Below are positions 42,945-50,574 of a stretch of DNA of 64,000 bases, piece after piece. Under the pieces are notes generated by a model, which did not search any database, was not told the origin of the DNA, and worked only from the letters and a program-made list of their open reading frames with translations. Position numbers and translations under genes: made by a program. The stretch spans positions 45,465-109,464 of the forward strand of contig NZ_BMTR01000024.1 in NCBI RefSeq assembly GCF_014649775.1. Reading direction: 5' to 3'. Numbering within the stretch: position 1 is the stretch's first letter; the number at the start of each line of letters is the position of its first letter. Source of the stretch: Streptomyces longisporoflavus (GTDB lineage: Bacteria > Actinomycetota > Actinomycetes > Streptomycetales > Streptomycetaceae).

Positions 42945-44022
42945 GCAGCCCGGCTGGAGCGTGCGCCTCAAACTCACCCTCAGCTACGCCGGGTTCCTCA
43001 TGCTTGCGGGGGCCTTGCTGCTCGGTGCCGCGGGCTTTTTCCTGCTGCGCAAGGGATGGCTGCGGACCAACGATGAGGGGGCGTGGCAACAGAGTCCGGG
43101 CACCGACCTCGTGCGCGGGTTCGCGCCGACGGCAGCCGCGGTCATGATGTTCCTCCTGGTCTTCGGTCTCCTGGGAGGATGGCTGCTCGCCGGCCGCATG
43201 CTCGCGCCCATGGACCGCATCACCCAGGCCACCCGCGCGGCCGCGGCCGGATCGCTGTCCCACCGGATCCGTCTGCCGGGCCGCAAGGACGAGTTCCGCG
43301 AACTCGCCGACACCTTCGACATGATGCTCGCGCAGCTCGAAGCACATGTCGCGGAACAGCAGAGATTCGCCGCCAACGCCTCCCACGAGCTGCGTACCCC
43401 GCTGGCGATCTCGAAGGCGCTCATCGATGTCGCCCGCGCCGATCCGCAGCACGACAGCGGCGAACTCGTCGACCGCCTCCACGCCATCAACACCCGGGCC
43501 ATCGACCTCACCGAGGCACTGCTCCTGCTCAGCCGCGCCAAGCAGCGGTCCTTCACCCCGGAACACGTCGACCTGTCACTCGTCGCGGAGGAAGCAGCCG
43601 AAACGCTCCACCCGCTCGCGGAAAAGCACGGCGTCGTCCTCGAGACCAGCGGCGACATCGCCCCCGTGACCGGTTCGCCGGCCCTCCTGCTGCAGCTCGC
43701 CACGAACCTCGTCCACAACGCGATTGTCCACAACCTGCCGCGCCAGGGCACCGTCTGGGTCCACACCGGCGTCCGCCCCGAGGCCGTGGTGCTCACGGTC
43801 GAGAACACCGGCGAGCAGCTCACCCCCCGGCTGGTCGCGACCCTCACCGAACCCTTCCAGCGCGGCACCGAGCGCATCCACGCCGACCAGGCAGGCGTCG
43901 GCCTGGGCCTGGCCATCGTCAAGACCATCACCGAGGCACACGACGGAACCCTCACGCTTGCCCCACGCCCCGACGGCGGGCTTCGCATCACCGTGGAATT
44001 GCCCGCGGCACCAGGAGGATGA
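42931..44022 (+). CDS. VanS-like sensor histidine kinase
   Basis: A 363-residue kinase. Two helices (LTLSYAGFLMLAGALLLGAAGFFLL; TAAAVMMFLLVFGLLGGWLLAG) enclose a short external loop of about 35 residues, followed by HAMP (RMLAPMDRITQATRAA). The phosphorylated His is in FAANASHELRTPL (near 152). The ATPase has the N-box NLVHNAIVHN and G-box GVGLGLAIVKT. The small sensor loop and the sequence surrounding it resemble streptomycete VanS, which responds to glycopeptides. GGGAG lies just before the ATG, inside the regulator gene. What it senses here is unknown. Confidence 0.9.
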   Translation: MIVHRQPGWSVRLKLTLSYAGFLMLAGALLLGAAGFFLLRKGWLRTNDEGAWQQSPGTDLVRGFAPTAAAVMMFLLVFGLLGGWLLAGRMLAPMDRITQATRAAAAGSLSHRIRLPGRKDEFRELADTFDMMLAQLEAHVAEQQRFAANASHELRTPLAISKALIDVARADPQHDSGELVDRLHAINTRAIDLTEALLLLSRAKQRSFTPEHVDLSLVAEEAAETLHPLAEKHGVVLETSGDIAPVTGSPALLLQLATNLVHNAIVHNLPRQGTVWVHTGVRPEAVVLTVENTGEQLTPRLVATLTEPFQRGTERIHADQAGVGLGLAIVKTITEAHDGTLTLAPRPDGGLRITVELPAAPGG

Positions 44023-44109
44023 GTCGGTTGGTATCAGCGGCTCAAGCCGGCGGCGAAGGGCGTCGTCCGCCAGTGATCGACCGCGGGCTTGAGGTACTCC
44101 CGGAGCGGT

Positions 44110-45762
44110 TCAGCGCCTGCGGCCGGCGTGCAGTTCCAGCTGCTCGGCTTCGAAGCGCGCGCGGAAGTCACGGTCGTGCGAGACGGCGACCACCGCCCCC
44201 GGGTACGCCGCGAGCGCCGTCTGAAGGTCATCGACCAGGTCGAGTGCGATGTGGTTGGTCGGCTCGTCGAGGACGAGGAGGTCCGCGGGCCGGGTCACCA
44301 GGGTCGCGATCTGCAGCCGCCGCTTCTGTCCCACGGACAGGGCTGCGACCGGGACGTGCAGATCCTGCTCGCGGAACAAGCCCAGGGACAGGAGCTGTTC
44401 GGCGTACTCCTCCGGCAGTCCGGGCCGTCCGGCGGCGAATGCGGCGAGCAGCGGCAGCCGCGTGGCGTGCCCGGGCAGTTCCTGGGCGAGGTAGCCGATC
44501 CGGGCGGGGCGGCGCGCCGTGCCCCCGTCCGGCTGCAGGTCGCCCGCCAGGACGCGGAGCAGCGTCGTCTTGCCCGCGCCGTTCTCGCCCGTGACAAGGA
44601 GGCGCCCTGCGGGCTCGATCGTCAGCAGCCCGTCCAGGCGCAGCCGTTCCCCGACCCGTATGTGGTCGAGCTCGGCGAGTGCACCCGGGGACTGGCCGCC
44701 GGTCGCCGATGCCAGTGCCGTCGTGAACCGGAGCGGTACCGGCGGCTCCGCCACCGGGTTGCGCCGCAGCCAATCCAGGCGCTCCCGCGCCGAGCGCACC
44801 TGCCCGCCGAGCTTGGCCTCGCTCGAGCGGCGATGCTTGCCGAAGCCCTGCTTCGGGTCCCGGCCGGTGGTGACCAGCCGCCTGCCCGCGGCATCGAGCA
44901 GCTCCTCCGTGCAGGCCACCTCCTCGACCCAGTCCGCGTACCGCTGCTCGGCTCCGCGCCGGGCGGCGGCCTTCGCGGCGCGGTAGCCGGCCCAGCCGTC
45001 GCCGTACCGCCGCACGGTGCGGTCATCCCGGTCGACCTCAAGGATCGTGGTGGCGATGCGCTCCAGGAAACCGCGGTCGTGAGTGACCGCGATGACGGTG
45101 CCGCGGTGTGCGCGCAGGTGCTCCTCCAGCCAGCGCACGGCCGCCGCATCGAGGTGGTTGGTCGGTTCGTCCAGGAGCAGCAGTTCGGGGGCGGCGGCCA
45201 GGACGCAGGCGAGCGCGAGGCGCGACTGCTCGCCGCCGGACAGTGAGCCCAGCAGGCGCTGCCGGGTGATCCGGGCCAGGCCGAGCCCGTGCATGGCGGC
45301 ATCCAGCCGGGCGTCCGCCTCGTATCCGCCGCGTTCCTCGTATGCGGTCAACAGGTCGCCGTACGCGGTGAGTTCCTCGTCCGACGCGTCGGCGAGCAAC
45401 TCCTCTGCCGCGCGCAGTCTTCGTTCCATGGCGCGCAGTTCGCTCAGAGCAAGGTCGACGGCGTCCTGCACGGTGCAGTCCGCATCGAGTGCGAGGGTCT
45501 GGGCGAGGTGGCCGATACCGCCGGGGAAGCGGACGGTGACCTCCCCGGCGTCCGGCGTCTCGGCCGCGGCGAGCAGTCGCAGCAGGGTGGACTTGCCGGA
45601 GCCGTTCTCGCCGATGACGGCGGCCTTCTCGCCCGGCCGGACGGTGAAGGAGACCTGGTCGAGGATGGTGCGGGTGCCGTACGACTTGGTGAGGGACTTG
45701 ACGGACAGCTGCGCCACGGATGGGGCGGTGGTGGGCAGGGCGGTATGAGCGCGGTCGCGCAT
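44110..45762 (-). CDS. ABC-F ATPase (ribosome-protection type)
   Basis: A 550-residue protein with two ABC ATPase domains and no membrane segment. Domain 1 has Walker A GENGSGKST, signature LSGGEQSRLALA and Walker B LLLLDEPTNHLD. Domain 2 has GENGAGKTT, signature SVGQKRRLQIA and LLVLDEPTNH. The inter-domain linker (~residues 240-330) is the antibiotic-resistance-domain position that reaches into the ribosome. Actinobacterial ABC-F proteins of this size commonly protect against macrolides, lincosamides, streptogramins or pleuromutilins. Upstream lie a 7-codon leader ORF, tandem repeats and a TetR-type palindrome, suggesting antibiotic-inducible expression. GGGGA lies 9 nt before the ATG. Confidence 0.92.
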   Translation of the reverse strand: MRDRAHTALPTTAPSVAQLSVKSLTKSYGTRTILDQVSFTVRPGEKAAVIGENGSGKSTLLRLLAAAETPDAGEVTVRFPGGIGHLAQTLALDADCTVQDAVDLALSELRAMERRLRAAEELLADASDEELTAYGDLLTAYEERGGYEADARLDAAMHGLGLARITRQRLLGSLSGGEQSRLALACVLAAAPELLLLDEPTNHLDAAAVRWLEEHLRAHRGTVIAVTHDRGFLERIATTILEVDRDDRTVRRYGDGWAGYRAAKAAARRGAEQRYADWVEEVACTEELLDAAGRRLVTTGRDPKQGFGKHRRSSEAKLGGQVRSARERLDWLRRNPVAEPPVPLRFTTALASATGGQSPGALAELDHIRVGERLRLDGLLTIEPAGRLLVTGENGAGKTTLLRVLAGDLQPDGGTARRPARIGYLAQELPGHATRLPLLAAFAAGRPGLPEEYAEQLLSLGLFREQDLHVPVAALSVGQKRRLQIATLVTRPADLLVLDEPTNHIALDLVDDLQTALAAYPGAVVAVSHDRDFRARFEAEQLELHAGRRR

Positions 45763-45788
45763 AGGACTTTCCCCGGGTGTACGAAGGG

Positions 45789-45818
45789 TCTACGGGCATC
45801 TACGGGCGTCTACGGGCA
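45789..45818. repeat. Triple 10-bp direct repeat in the ABC-F leader
   Basis: Three adjacent units TCTACGGGCA, TCTACGGGCG, TCTACGGGCA occupy 45789-45818 (plus-strand reading). On the ABC-F transcript they read as repeated GCCCGTAGA units between the leader ORF and the ABC-F start. They can pair alternatively with the CCGGGC segment just after the leader stop, so they may take part in attenuation. That role is inference. Confidence 0.7.
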
Positions 45819-45849
45819 GCAGAAACGGCGGCAGGGGCCGTGCCCGGAC

Positions 45850-45873
45850 TCAGACGAAGAAGAGGAAAGCCAT
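45850..45873 (-). CDS. Leader peptide MAFLFFV upstream of the ABC-F gene
   Basis: A 7-codon ORF (ATG at 45873, TGA at 45852-45850) encodes MAFLFFV. AAGG of an AAGGTGG sequence lies 7 nt before the ATG, a good ribosome binding site. It begins 87 bp before the ABC-F leader ends at its start codon region and is followed by tandem repeats with pairing potential. Short hydrophobic leader peptides on which drug-bound ribosomes stall are a known induction device for Erm and ABC-F resistance genes. This one is too short for routine gene calling. Confidence 0.65.
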   Translation of the reverse strand: MAFLFFV

Positions 45874-45884
45874 GACCCCACCTT

Positions 45885-45905
45885 AACAAGACGAAGCGTC
45901 TCGTT
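45885..45905. promoter_or_regulatory. TetR-type operator in the ABC-F promoter
   Basis: A 21-bp inverted repeat with structure AAC-n-AGACG-nnn-CGTCT-n-GTT spans 45885-45905. On the minus strand TTGAAA lies at its upstream edge and TTAAGG 17 bp further on, so the palindrome would fill the spacer of a leftward promoter. The transcript would then begin very close to the leader ORF. This arrangement is typical of TetR-family repression, but no TetR gene is adjacent; the only one in the window (32876-33451) has its own, different sites. Confidence 0.55.
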
Positions 45906-46003
45906 TCAATGTGTTTGCGGGGCGCCACGTTCGTGTTCCGCGGGCGACCTTCCGTCTGACCGCCGTACGCCTGGGGAAGCGGGTGGCGGGGCACGCTGTC
46001 GGG

Positions 46004-46558
46004 ATGAGCTATCAGCTGCGCAATGGTGCGCACGGCTACGGGATCGTCACGAAGGTGCTCCACTGGACGGTGTTCGTGGCGATGGCCGCGCAGTTCGCGG
46101 TGGGCTACCTGCTCGACGCCGACGACAGCGGCCGGGGCCGTGGCCGGGGGCGCGGACGGAGCGGGGACCCCGGCCGGGGGCGGGGCCGTGGCGGAGAAGA
46201 CGGGTACGACCCCATCGGCGACGACATGCTGCTCACCGTGCACGTCGTACTGGGGGCAACAGTGCTGCTCCTGGGCGCCGCCCGGCTCGCGTGGCGGCTG
46301 GCCACGCCGCTCCCTCCCTGGGCGCCGGCCTTGACCCCGCGGGAGCGGCGCCTGGCACACGGCACCGAAACCGTCCTGTACGCGGCCACGTTCGCCATCC
46401 CGCTCACCGGTATCGCCCTGGTGCTCTCCGGTGACGACCTGCTCGTCGCCCACATCGGCGCGCACATCGCCTTCTTCGCGGCGCTCGCGCTGCACGTCGG
46501 GCTGGTACTCAAACACCAACTGCTCAACCGCGACGGTCTGCTGCGCCGCATGGTCTGA
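46004..46558 (+). CDS. Cytochrome b561 family protein
   Basis: A 184-residue membrane protein of the bacterial cytochrome b561 (CybB-like) family. Four helices carry candidate haem ligands: GIVTKVLHWTVFVAMAAQF, LLTVHVVLGATVLLLGAARLAWR, ETVLYAATFAIPLTGIALVL and HIGAHIAFFAALALHVGLVLKHQ. It would transfer electrons between quinones and other acceptors. Between helices 1 and 2 lies an odd Arg-Gly repeat (residues about 43-62, GRGRGRGRGR...) and then GEDGYDPIGDDM, not present in typical members. ATG at 46004 has GGG just upstream. The gene is divergent from the ABC-F unit. Confidence 0.83.
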   Translation: MSYQLRNGAHGYGIVTKVLHWTVFVAMAAQFAVGYLLDADDSGRGRGRGRGRSGDPGRGRGRGGEDGYDPIGDDMLLTVHVVLGATVLLLGAARLAWRLATPLPPWAPALTPRERRLAHGTETVLYAATFAIPLTGIALVLSGDDLLVAHIGAHIAFFAALALHVGLVLKHQLLNRDGLLRRMV

Positions 46559-46634
46559 AGTGCGCGCTCTGATAGTCGCTCAGGTCACGCCGGCACCGGC
46601 CCGGGGCTGTGGCAGTGCAAGAGCCGCCCTGCCG

Positions 46635-47855
46635 TCACTTCGCTGCGCCCGCGGCATAGCGGAGTATCACGGCACGGCTGAAGTTGGCATCGCCGTGCCC
46701 TTCCAGCGTGATCGAACCGATGCCCCACACCTCGCTCGTGCCGGGAATCGACGTGATCTCCCGCAACCGCAGCTTCTGCTTGCGGTCGGTCGCGGTGACC
46801 TTGCCGCTGTGGCCTGCGGTATACGGGGGCCGGCCGATTTTTCGCGGGGTGCCGTGCGCCGGGCGGTGGCGCGGCGAGAAGAGCACGGTGTCGCCGTCGC
46901 CGTTGTCTCCGTGCATGCCGGTCGCGGTCAGCACGGTGTCACCGGCCGGGACACCGCAGGGGCCGCAGTCGTCGGGCGACGCCTTGCTCCAACGGGTGCC
47001 GTCCCAGTGCAGCGCGAACGGCTTGAGATAGACGGCGTCCCCGTTGTCGTCCTCCCCGGCCAGGCGGCTGATGGCCCAGACGTCGTCCGGTGCCGGCGCG
47101 TAGAGCGCCATCGGGCTCACGCCCAGCGAGGCGGACAGCCCCGCCGGGGGCACGACGGCCGGCAGGTGCTCCCTCTTCCAGGTCTTGCCGTCCCGGTGCA
47201 GGACCACGGGGCCGCCGTAGGCAAGCCGGTCTTCCGCGTCCTCGGTACGTCCGGACGCCCACACGTCGCCGCCGGGCTTGCCGGCGAGAAACTCCACCGG
47301 GGCCGGCAGCGACATCACCGTCCAGCGGGCGCCGTCCCAATGCCGGATGCTGTCGGTTCCGTTCGCGACCCAGGTGTCGTCCGGGCCCAGGACCGCGACA
47401 TCGCTGACGCCCGTGATGCCGTCCGGGGCGGCGACCTGCTTCCACCGCGTTCCGTCCCAGTGCGCGATATACAGACCTGTCTCCATCCTGCTTTGGAACA
47501 GCCAGACGTCGTCGGGCGATGAGGCTTCCAGACGGTAGGAACCGCCTTTGGACGTCTCGATGCCGGGCGGCGGTTTCTGGGGGCGGAAGGAGGTTCCGTC
47601 GTAGCGGAGCAGGGTCATCGTCTGGTTGTCGATCTGCCCCGTCACCGGCTGCACGGCGATGGCCCAGGCATCGTCGGCCGAGACTGCGGCGATATTGACG
47701 CCGGAGGAGTTGAGATCCTTGGCGGCGTAACCGTAGGTCCAGGCGTTGGGCGTTTTGCCATGGGGCTTGGCCGGCGGCGCGTCGCTCGCGCCTCCGCAGC
47801 CGGTCGCCGCAAGGGCTGTCACCAACCCCAGTGCCGTAGCAAGCCACCGCCGCAT
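46635..47855 (-). CDS. Secreted lipoprotein with beta-propeller-like repeats
   Basis: A 406-residue lipoprotein. The signal MRRWLATALGLVTALAATGC ends in a lipobox with Cys20. The mature protein has recurring units of the form DDVW-hydrophobic and HWDGTRW (for example SSPDDVWLFQ, HWDGTRWKQVAAP, GPDDTWVANG, HWDGARWTVM, APDDVWAIS, HWDGTRWSKASP), as expected of blades of a beta-propeller. No catalytic motif was recognised. The ATG at 47855 is preferred over a GTG at 47864 because GGAAGG lies 8 nt upstream of the ATG. Function unknown; extracellular binding is likely. Confidence 0.75.
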   Translation of the reverse strand: MRRWLATALGLVTALAATGCGGASDAPPAKPHGKTPNAWTYGYAAKDLNSSGVNIAAVSADDAWAIAVQPVTGQIDNQTMTLLRYDGTSFRPQKPPPGIETSKGGSYRLEASSPDDVWLFQSRMETGLYIAHWDGTRWKQVAAPDGITGVSDVAVLGPDDTWVANGTDSIRHWDGARWTVMSLPAPVEFLAGKPGGDVWASGRTEDAEDRLAYGGPVVLHRDGKTWKREHLPAVVPPAGLSASLGVSPMALYAPAPDDVWAISRLAGEDDNGDAVYLKPFALHWDGTRWSKASPDDCGPCGVPAGDTVLTATGMHGDNGDGDTVLFSPRHRPAHGTPRKIGRPPYTAGHSGKVTATDRKQKLRLREITSIPGTSEVWGIGSITLEGHGDANFSRAVILRYAAGAAK

Positions 47856-48007
47856 GTGAGTCACCTTCCCCTAGGTGATCGGGAGTCTACGACGCGGGCG
47901 GCGGGATCTGACCCGCTCAAGTCCTGCTTCGGGATCCGGCGCGCTCATCGGCGGGGCCCTGAAGACCCCGGCGGATAGCTGTGCTGTCGGAGGCGCCGAT
48001 CCGATGC

Positions 48008-48961
48008 TCACCAGGCGCTTGCTCGCGGGATCTGTCGGGAGGCGCCGGCGCCGTTTCGCATCTCACTCGCGTACGGCGGCTCAGCCCCCGCCCGTGAGCA
48101 GGTGATCGCAGCGGCGCGGGCGGCGAAGGCGAGCACCTCCCGCCAGGTGTGGTCGGGGACCGGGGCAAGGGCCCGCGCCGAAAGGAGGTCGCGCTCGGAC
48201 AGCGCGTACAGCAGCGCGGCGTTCACGGTGTCGCCCGCGCCGATCGTGTCCACGACGTCGATACGTTCGCCGGGCACGGAGAGCTCCCGGCCGTCCCGGG
48301 TGAAGACCGTCAGGCCGTCGCCGCCGCGGGTGATCACGACGGCGGCCGGTCCGGCCGCGAGCCATCCCCCGACGTCGGGCCCCAGCCAGGCCGCGTCCTC
48401 CTCGCTCAGCTTCAGCAGGGAGACATGCGGCAGCCAGCTCTGGAAACGGGCCCGGTAGGCGTCCGGGTCCGGAATGAGGCCGGCCCTGATGTTCGGGTCG
48501 AGTGCGATGAAGATCCCGCGCTCCGCCTCCCGTCGCATCAGTTCCTCGTACGCGCTCGCCCCCGGTTCGAGGACGAGCGAACACGTCCCGAGTGACAACG
48601 CCCGTGTGTCGGCGGCCAGTTCGCCCGGCAGCTCGAAAAGCCGGTCCGCGCTGCCCTCGACGTAGAAGCCGTACGCCGCCGAGCCGCCCGCGTCGATCGA
48701 GGCGAGGGCGAGCGTGGTCGGCTCGGGGCCGCGTTGGATGAGTCCGGTGCCCACCCGCTCGGCGCGCAGCCGCTCGACGAGCGAGGTGCCGAACGCGTCG
48801 GTCGAGATCCGCGAGCAGAAGGAGACCCCCGCCCCGAGCCGCCCGAGTGCGATGGCCGTGTTGTAGGGGCCGCCGCCGCGCGCGGGCAGCAGGGGCGCGG
48901 TCACGTCACCCTGGTCCTGCGGCACCAGGTCGATCAGTGCTTCACCGGCGACGACGATCAC
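48008..48961 (-). CDS. PfkB-family fructokinase
   Basis: A 317-residue ribokinase/PfkB-family sugar kinase. The substrate motif is AGEALIDLVP...ARGGGPYNTAIALGRLG, and the C-terminal catalytic signature DVVDTIGAGDTVNAALLYAL contains the base Asp and anion hole. ITRGGDGLTVFTRDG belongs to the nucleotide site. Conversion of fructose to fructose-6-phosphate is inferred from the surrounding GH32 enzymes. The GTG at 48961 is supported by AAAGGAAAA 5 nt upstream. It follows the MFS permease by 104 bp in the same orientation, probably in one unit. Confidence 0.9.
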   Translation of the reverse strand: MIVVAGEALIDLVPQDQGDVTAPLLPARGGGPYNTAIALGRLGAGVSFCSRISTDAFGTSLVERLRAERVGTGLIQRGPEPTTLALASIDAGGSAAYGFYVEGSADRLFELPGELAADTRALSLGTCSLVLEPGASAYEELMRREAERGIFIALDPNIRAGLIPDPDAYRARFQSWLPHVSLLKLSEEDAAWLGPDVGGWLAAGPAAVVITRGGDGLTVFTRDGRELSVPGERIDVVDTIGAGDTVNAALLYALSERDLLSARALAPVPDHTWREVLAFAARAAAITCSRAGAEPPYASEMRNGAGASRQIPRASAW

Positions 48962-49065
48962 AGGGGTTTTCCTTTCGCGCAGCCGCGTGTGCAGAGGCTC
49001 GCTCGTGCATGGCTGCTTGTGCTGGAGCTGTTGGTGCTGGAGCTGTTCGTGCGGAGGGGAGGGGT

Positions 49066-50412
49066 TCAGACCCTGGCCGGTTCGGGAGCGGGTTCCGTGG
49101 CCACCGGCGCCACGGTCTGCGGCAGTCCCTTCCCGTCGGCCCGCAGCGTGCGGACCGAAATCAGGGTGAAGGCGGCGACGAAGCCCGACATGATCAGATA
49201 CGTGTGGGCGTAGCCGATGCTGTCGTAGCCGATGCCCGCGAGCGGGGAGATGGCGGCCGCGCCGAGCTGCGTCGCCAGCTGGAAGCCGACGAGGTAGATC
49301 GAGGACGAGAGCCGGGGCTCGAAATGCCGGTTGATGTACTTGAAGATCGCGATCAGCATGATCGGCAGCTCGACCGCGTGCAGGAGTTTCACCGCGGAGA
49401 TCGCGGCCGGATCGGTGACCAGGCCGGACAGACAGATCCGGGTCGCCATGACGCAGCCGGAGACAAGCAGTGACCGCTTCGGCCCCAACCGGTTGACCAG
49501 GAACGGCGCGAGCGCCATGCCACCCGCCTCCAGGAAGACCTGGACGGAGTTGAGGTCGCTGTACATGCGGTTGCCGTCGGCGGTGGTGGAGAAGAGCGAG
49601 GCGAAGTACGAGGGGAACATCGCGTCGTACGTGTTGTACGTCGCCGTCACCGCGACCACGAAGAGCAGCAGCCCCCAGAACGCCGGGTATGTGAGGAGCG
49701 ACTTCACGTCGGCGGCCGAGACGGATGAAGCGGCGTGGTCGACGGCGGCGGCCCGGCGGCCGTTCGTCACGCGGATGGCCACCAGGAGCACGACGAAGAC
49801 GGCGGCGGCGACGGAGGCGGCCCAGAAGTTCAGGTCCGGGTCGATGTTGAAAAGGCGCCCCGCGAAGAAGGTCGCAGCGGCCCAGCCGAGCGAGCCGAAC
49901 ATCCTGGCCCGGCCGAACTCGAAGCCGTGGAAGCGGCCGAGCCGTTCGGCGTAGCTCTCCAGCGTGGCGACGGCGACCGCGAACGCCATGGCCAGATAGG
50001 CGGAGCCGACGATCAGGCCGAGCGCGAAATGGCTCTGCAGGAGCGGGCCGTAGACGTAGATGTACATCGGGCCGACGAGCAGCATCAGGCCGCCGATCCA
50101 GTACAGGAGGTTCTTGCGCAAGCCGAGGCGGTCCTGGACGAAGCCGTAGACCGGCATGGTCACCAGGCAGCCGATCGCGTTGGCGCTGATCACCAGGGAA
50201 CTGCGGCCCGCGCTCAGGCCTATGTCCTGGGTGAGCCAGATGGAGAACAGTGACCAGGACAGCGACCAGGTCACGAAGAACATGAAGAGTGCCGCGCTGA
50301 TCAGGGTGAAGTTCAGGCCGCGCCTGCTTTTCCCCGGGGTGGTCGCGGCGGGGCTCTCGGCCGCTCGGCCCCGGGTTGCCGGGCTCTGGGCCGCCGGGCT
50401 CTGGGTGGTCAT
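49066..50412 (-). CDS. MFS oligosaccharide:H+ symporter (LacY/CscB-like)
   Basis: A 448-residue major facilitator with about 12 helices. It resembles the oligosaccharide:H+ symporter family of LacY and sucrose permease CscB: FTLISAALFMFFVTWSLSWSLFSIWLTQDIGLSA, ANAIGCLVTMPVYGFVQDRLGLRKNLLYWIG and ERLGRFHGFEFGRARMFGSLGWA. The disaccharide (for instance sucrose, inulobiose or levanbiose) is not resolvable. GAGGGAG precedes the ATG. It diverges from a cytoplasmic GH32 gene, and the shared promoter region has two CTAAC-type palindromes. Confidence 0.87.
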   Translation of the reverse strand: MTTQSPAAQSPATRGRAAESPAATTPGKSRRGLNFTLISAALFMFFVTWSLSWSLFSIWLTQDIGLSAGRSSLVISANAIGCLVTMPVYGFVQDRLGLRKNLLYWIGGLMLLVGPMYIYVYGPLLQSHFALGLIVGSAYLAMAFAVAVATLESYAERLGRFHGFEFGRARMFGSLGWAAATFFAGRLFNIDPDLNFWAASVAAAVFVVLLVAIRVTNGRRAAAVDHAASSVSAADVKSLLTYPAFWGLLLFVVAVTATYNTYDAMFPSYFASLFSTTADGNRMYSDLNSVQVFLEAGGMALAPFLVNRLGPKRSLLVSGCVMATRICLSGLVTDPAAISAVKLLHAVELPIMLIAIFKYINRHFEPRLSSSIYLVGFQLATQLGAAAISPLAGIGYDSIGYAHTYLIMSGFVAAFTLISVRTLRADGKGLPQTVAPVATEPAPEPARV

Positions 50413-50493
50413 GGGCGCTCCCTCGCGCTGGGCACTGCGGTGTCCCGCGCAGCGCCGGCTCATGATGCCGGAACGAACTGTTCCTGGCCTTTC

Positions 50494-50531
50494 CTAACAC
50501 GTGCTAGGGCGGGTCAACTATCACGTGTTAG
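50494..50531. promoter_or_regulatory. Twin LacI-type operators between MFS permease and GH32 genes
   Basis: CTAACACGTGCTAG (50494-50507) and CTATCACGTGTTAG (50518-50531) are 14-bp palindromes, each with one mismatch from perfect symmetry. Their centres are 24 bp apart. They match the sites at 59194-59207 and 59274-59287. On the minus strand a TTGACC hexamer (50518-50513) falls between them. A LacI-family dimer binding site is the natural reading. Confidence 0.72.
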
Positions 50532-50574
50532 GTTCCGGTTGGCAAGAGGCCGATTTCAAGAAAGTGACATCACC

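Noticed and set aside
49021..49050. Two copies of a 15-bp GCTGGAGCTGTT-type repeat between the MFS and fructokinase genes
   Set aside because: Real but short and imperfect, with no structure or gene attached; likely local slippage.
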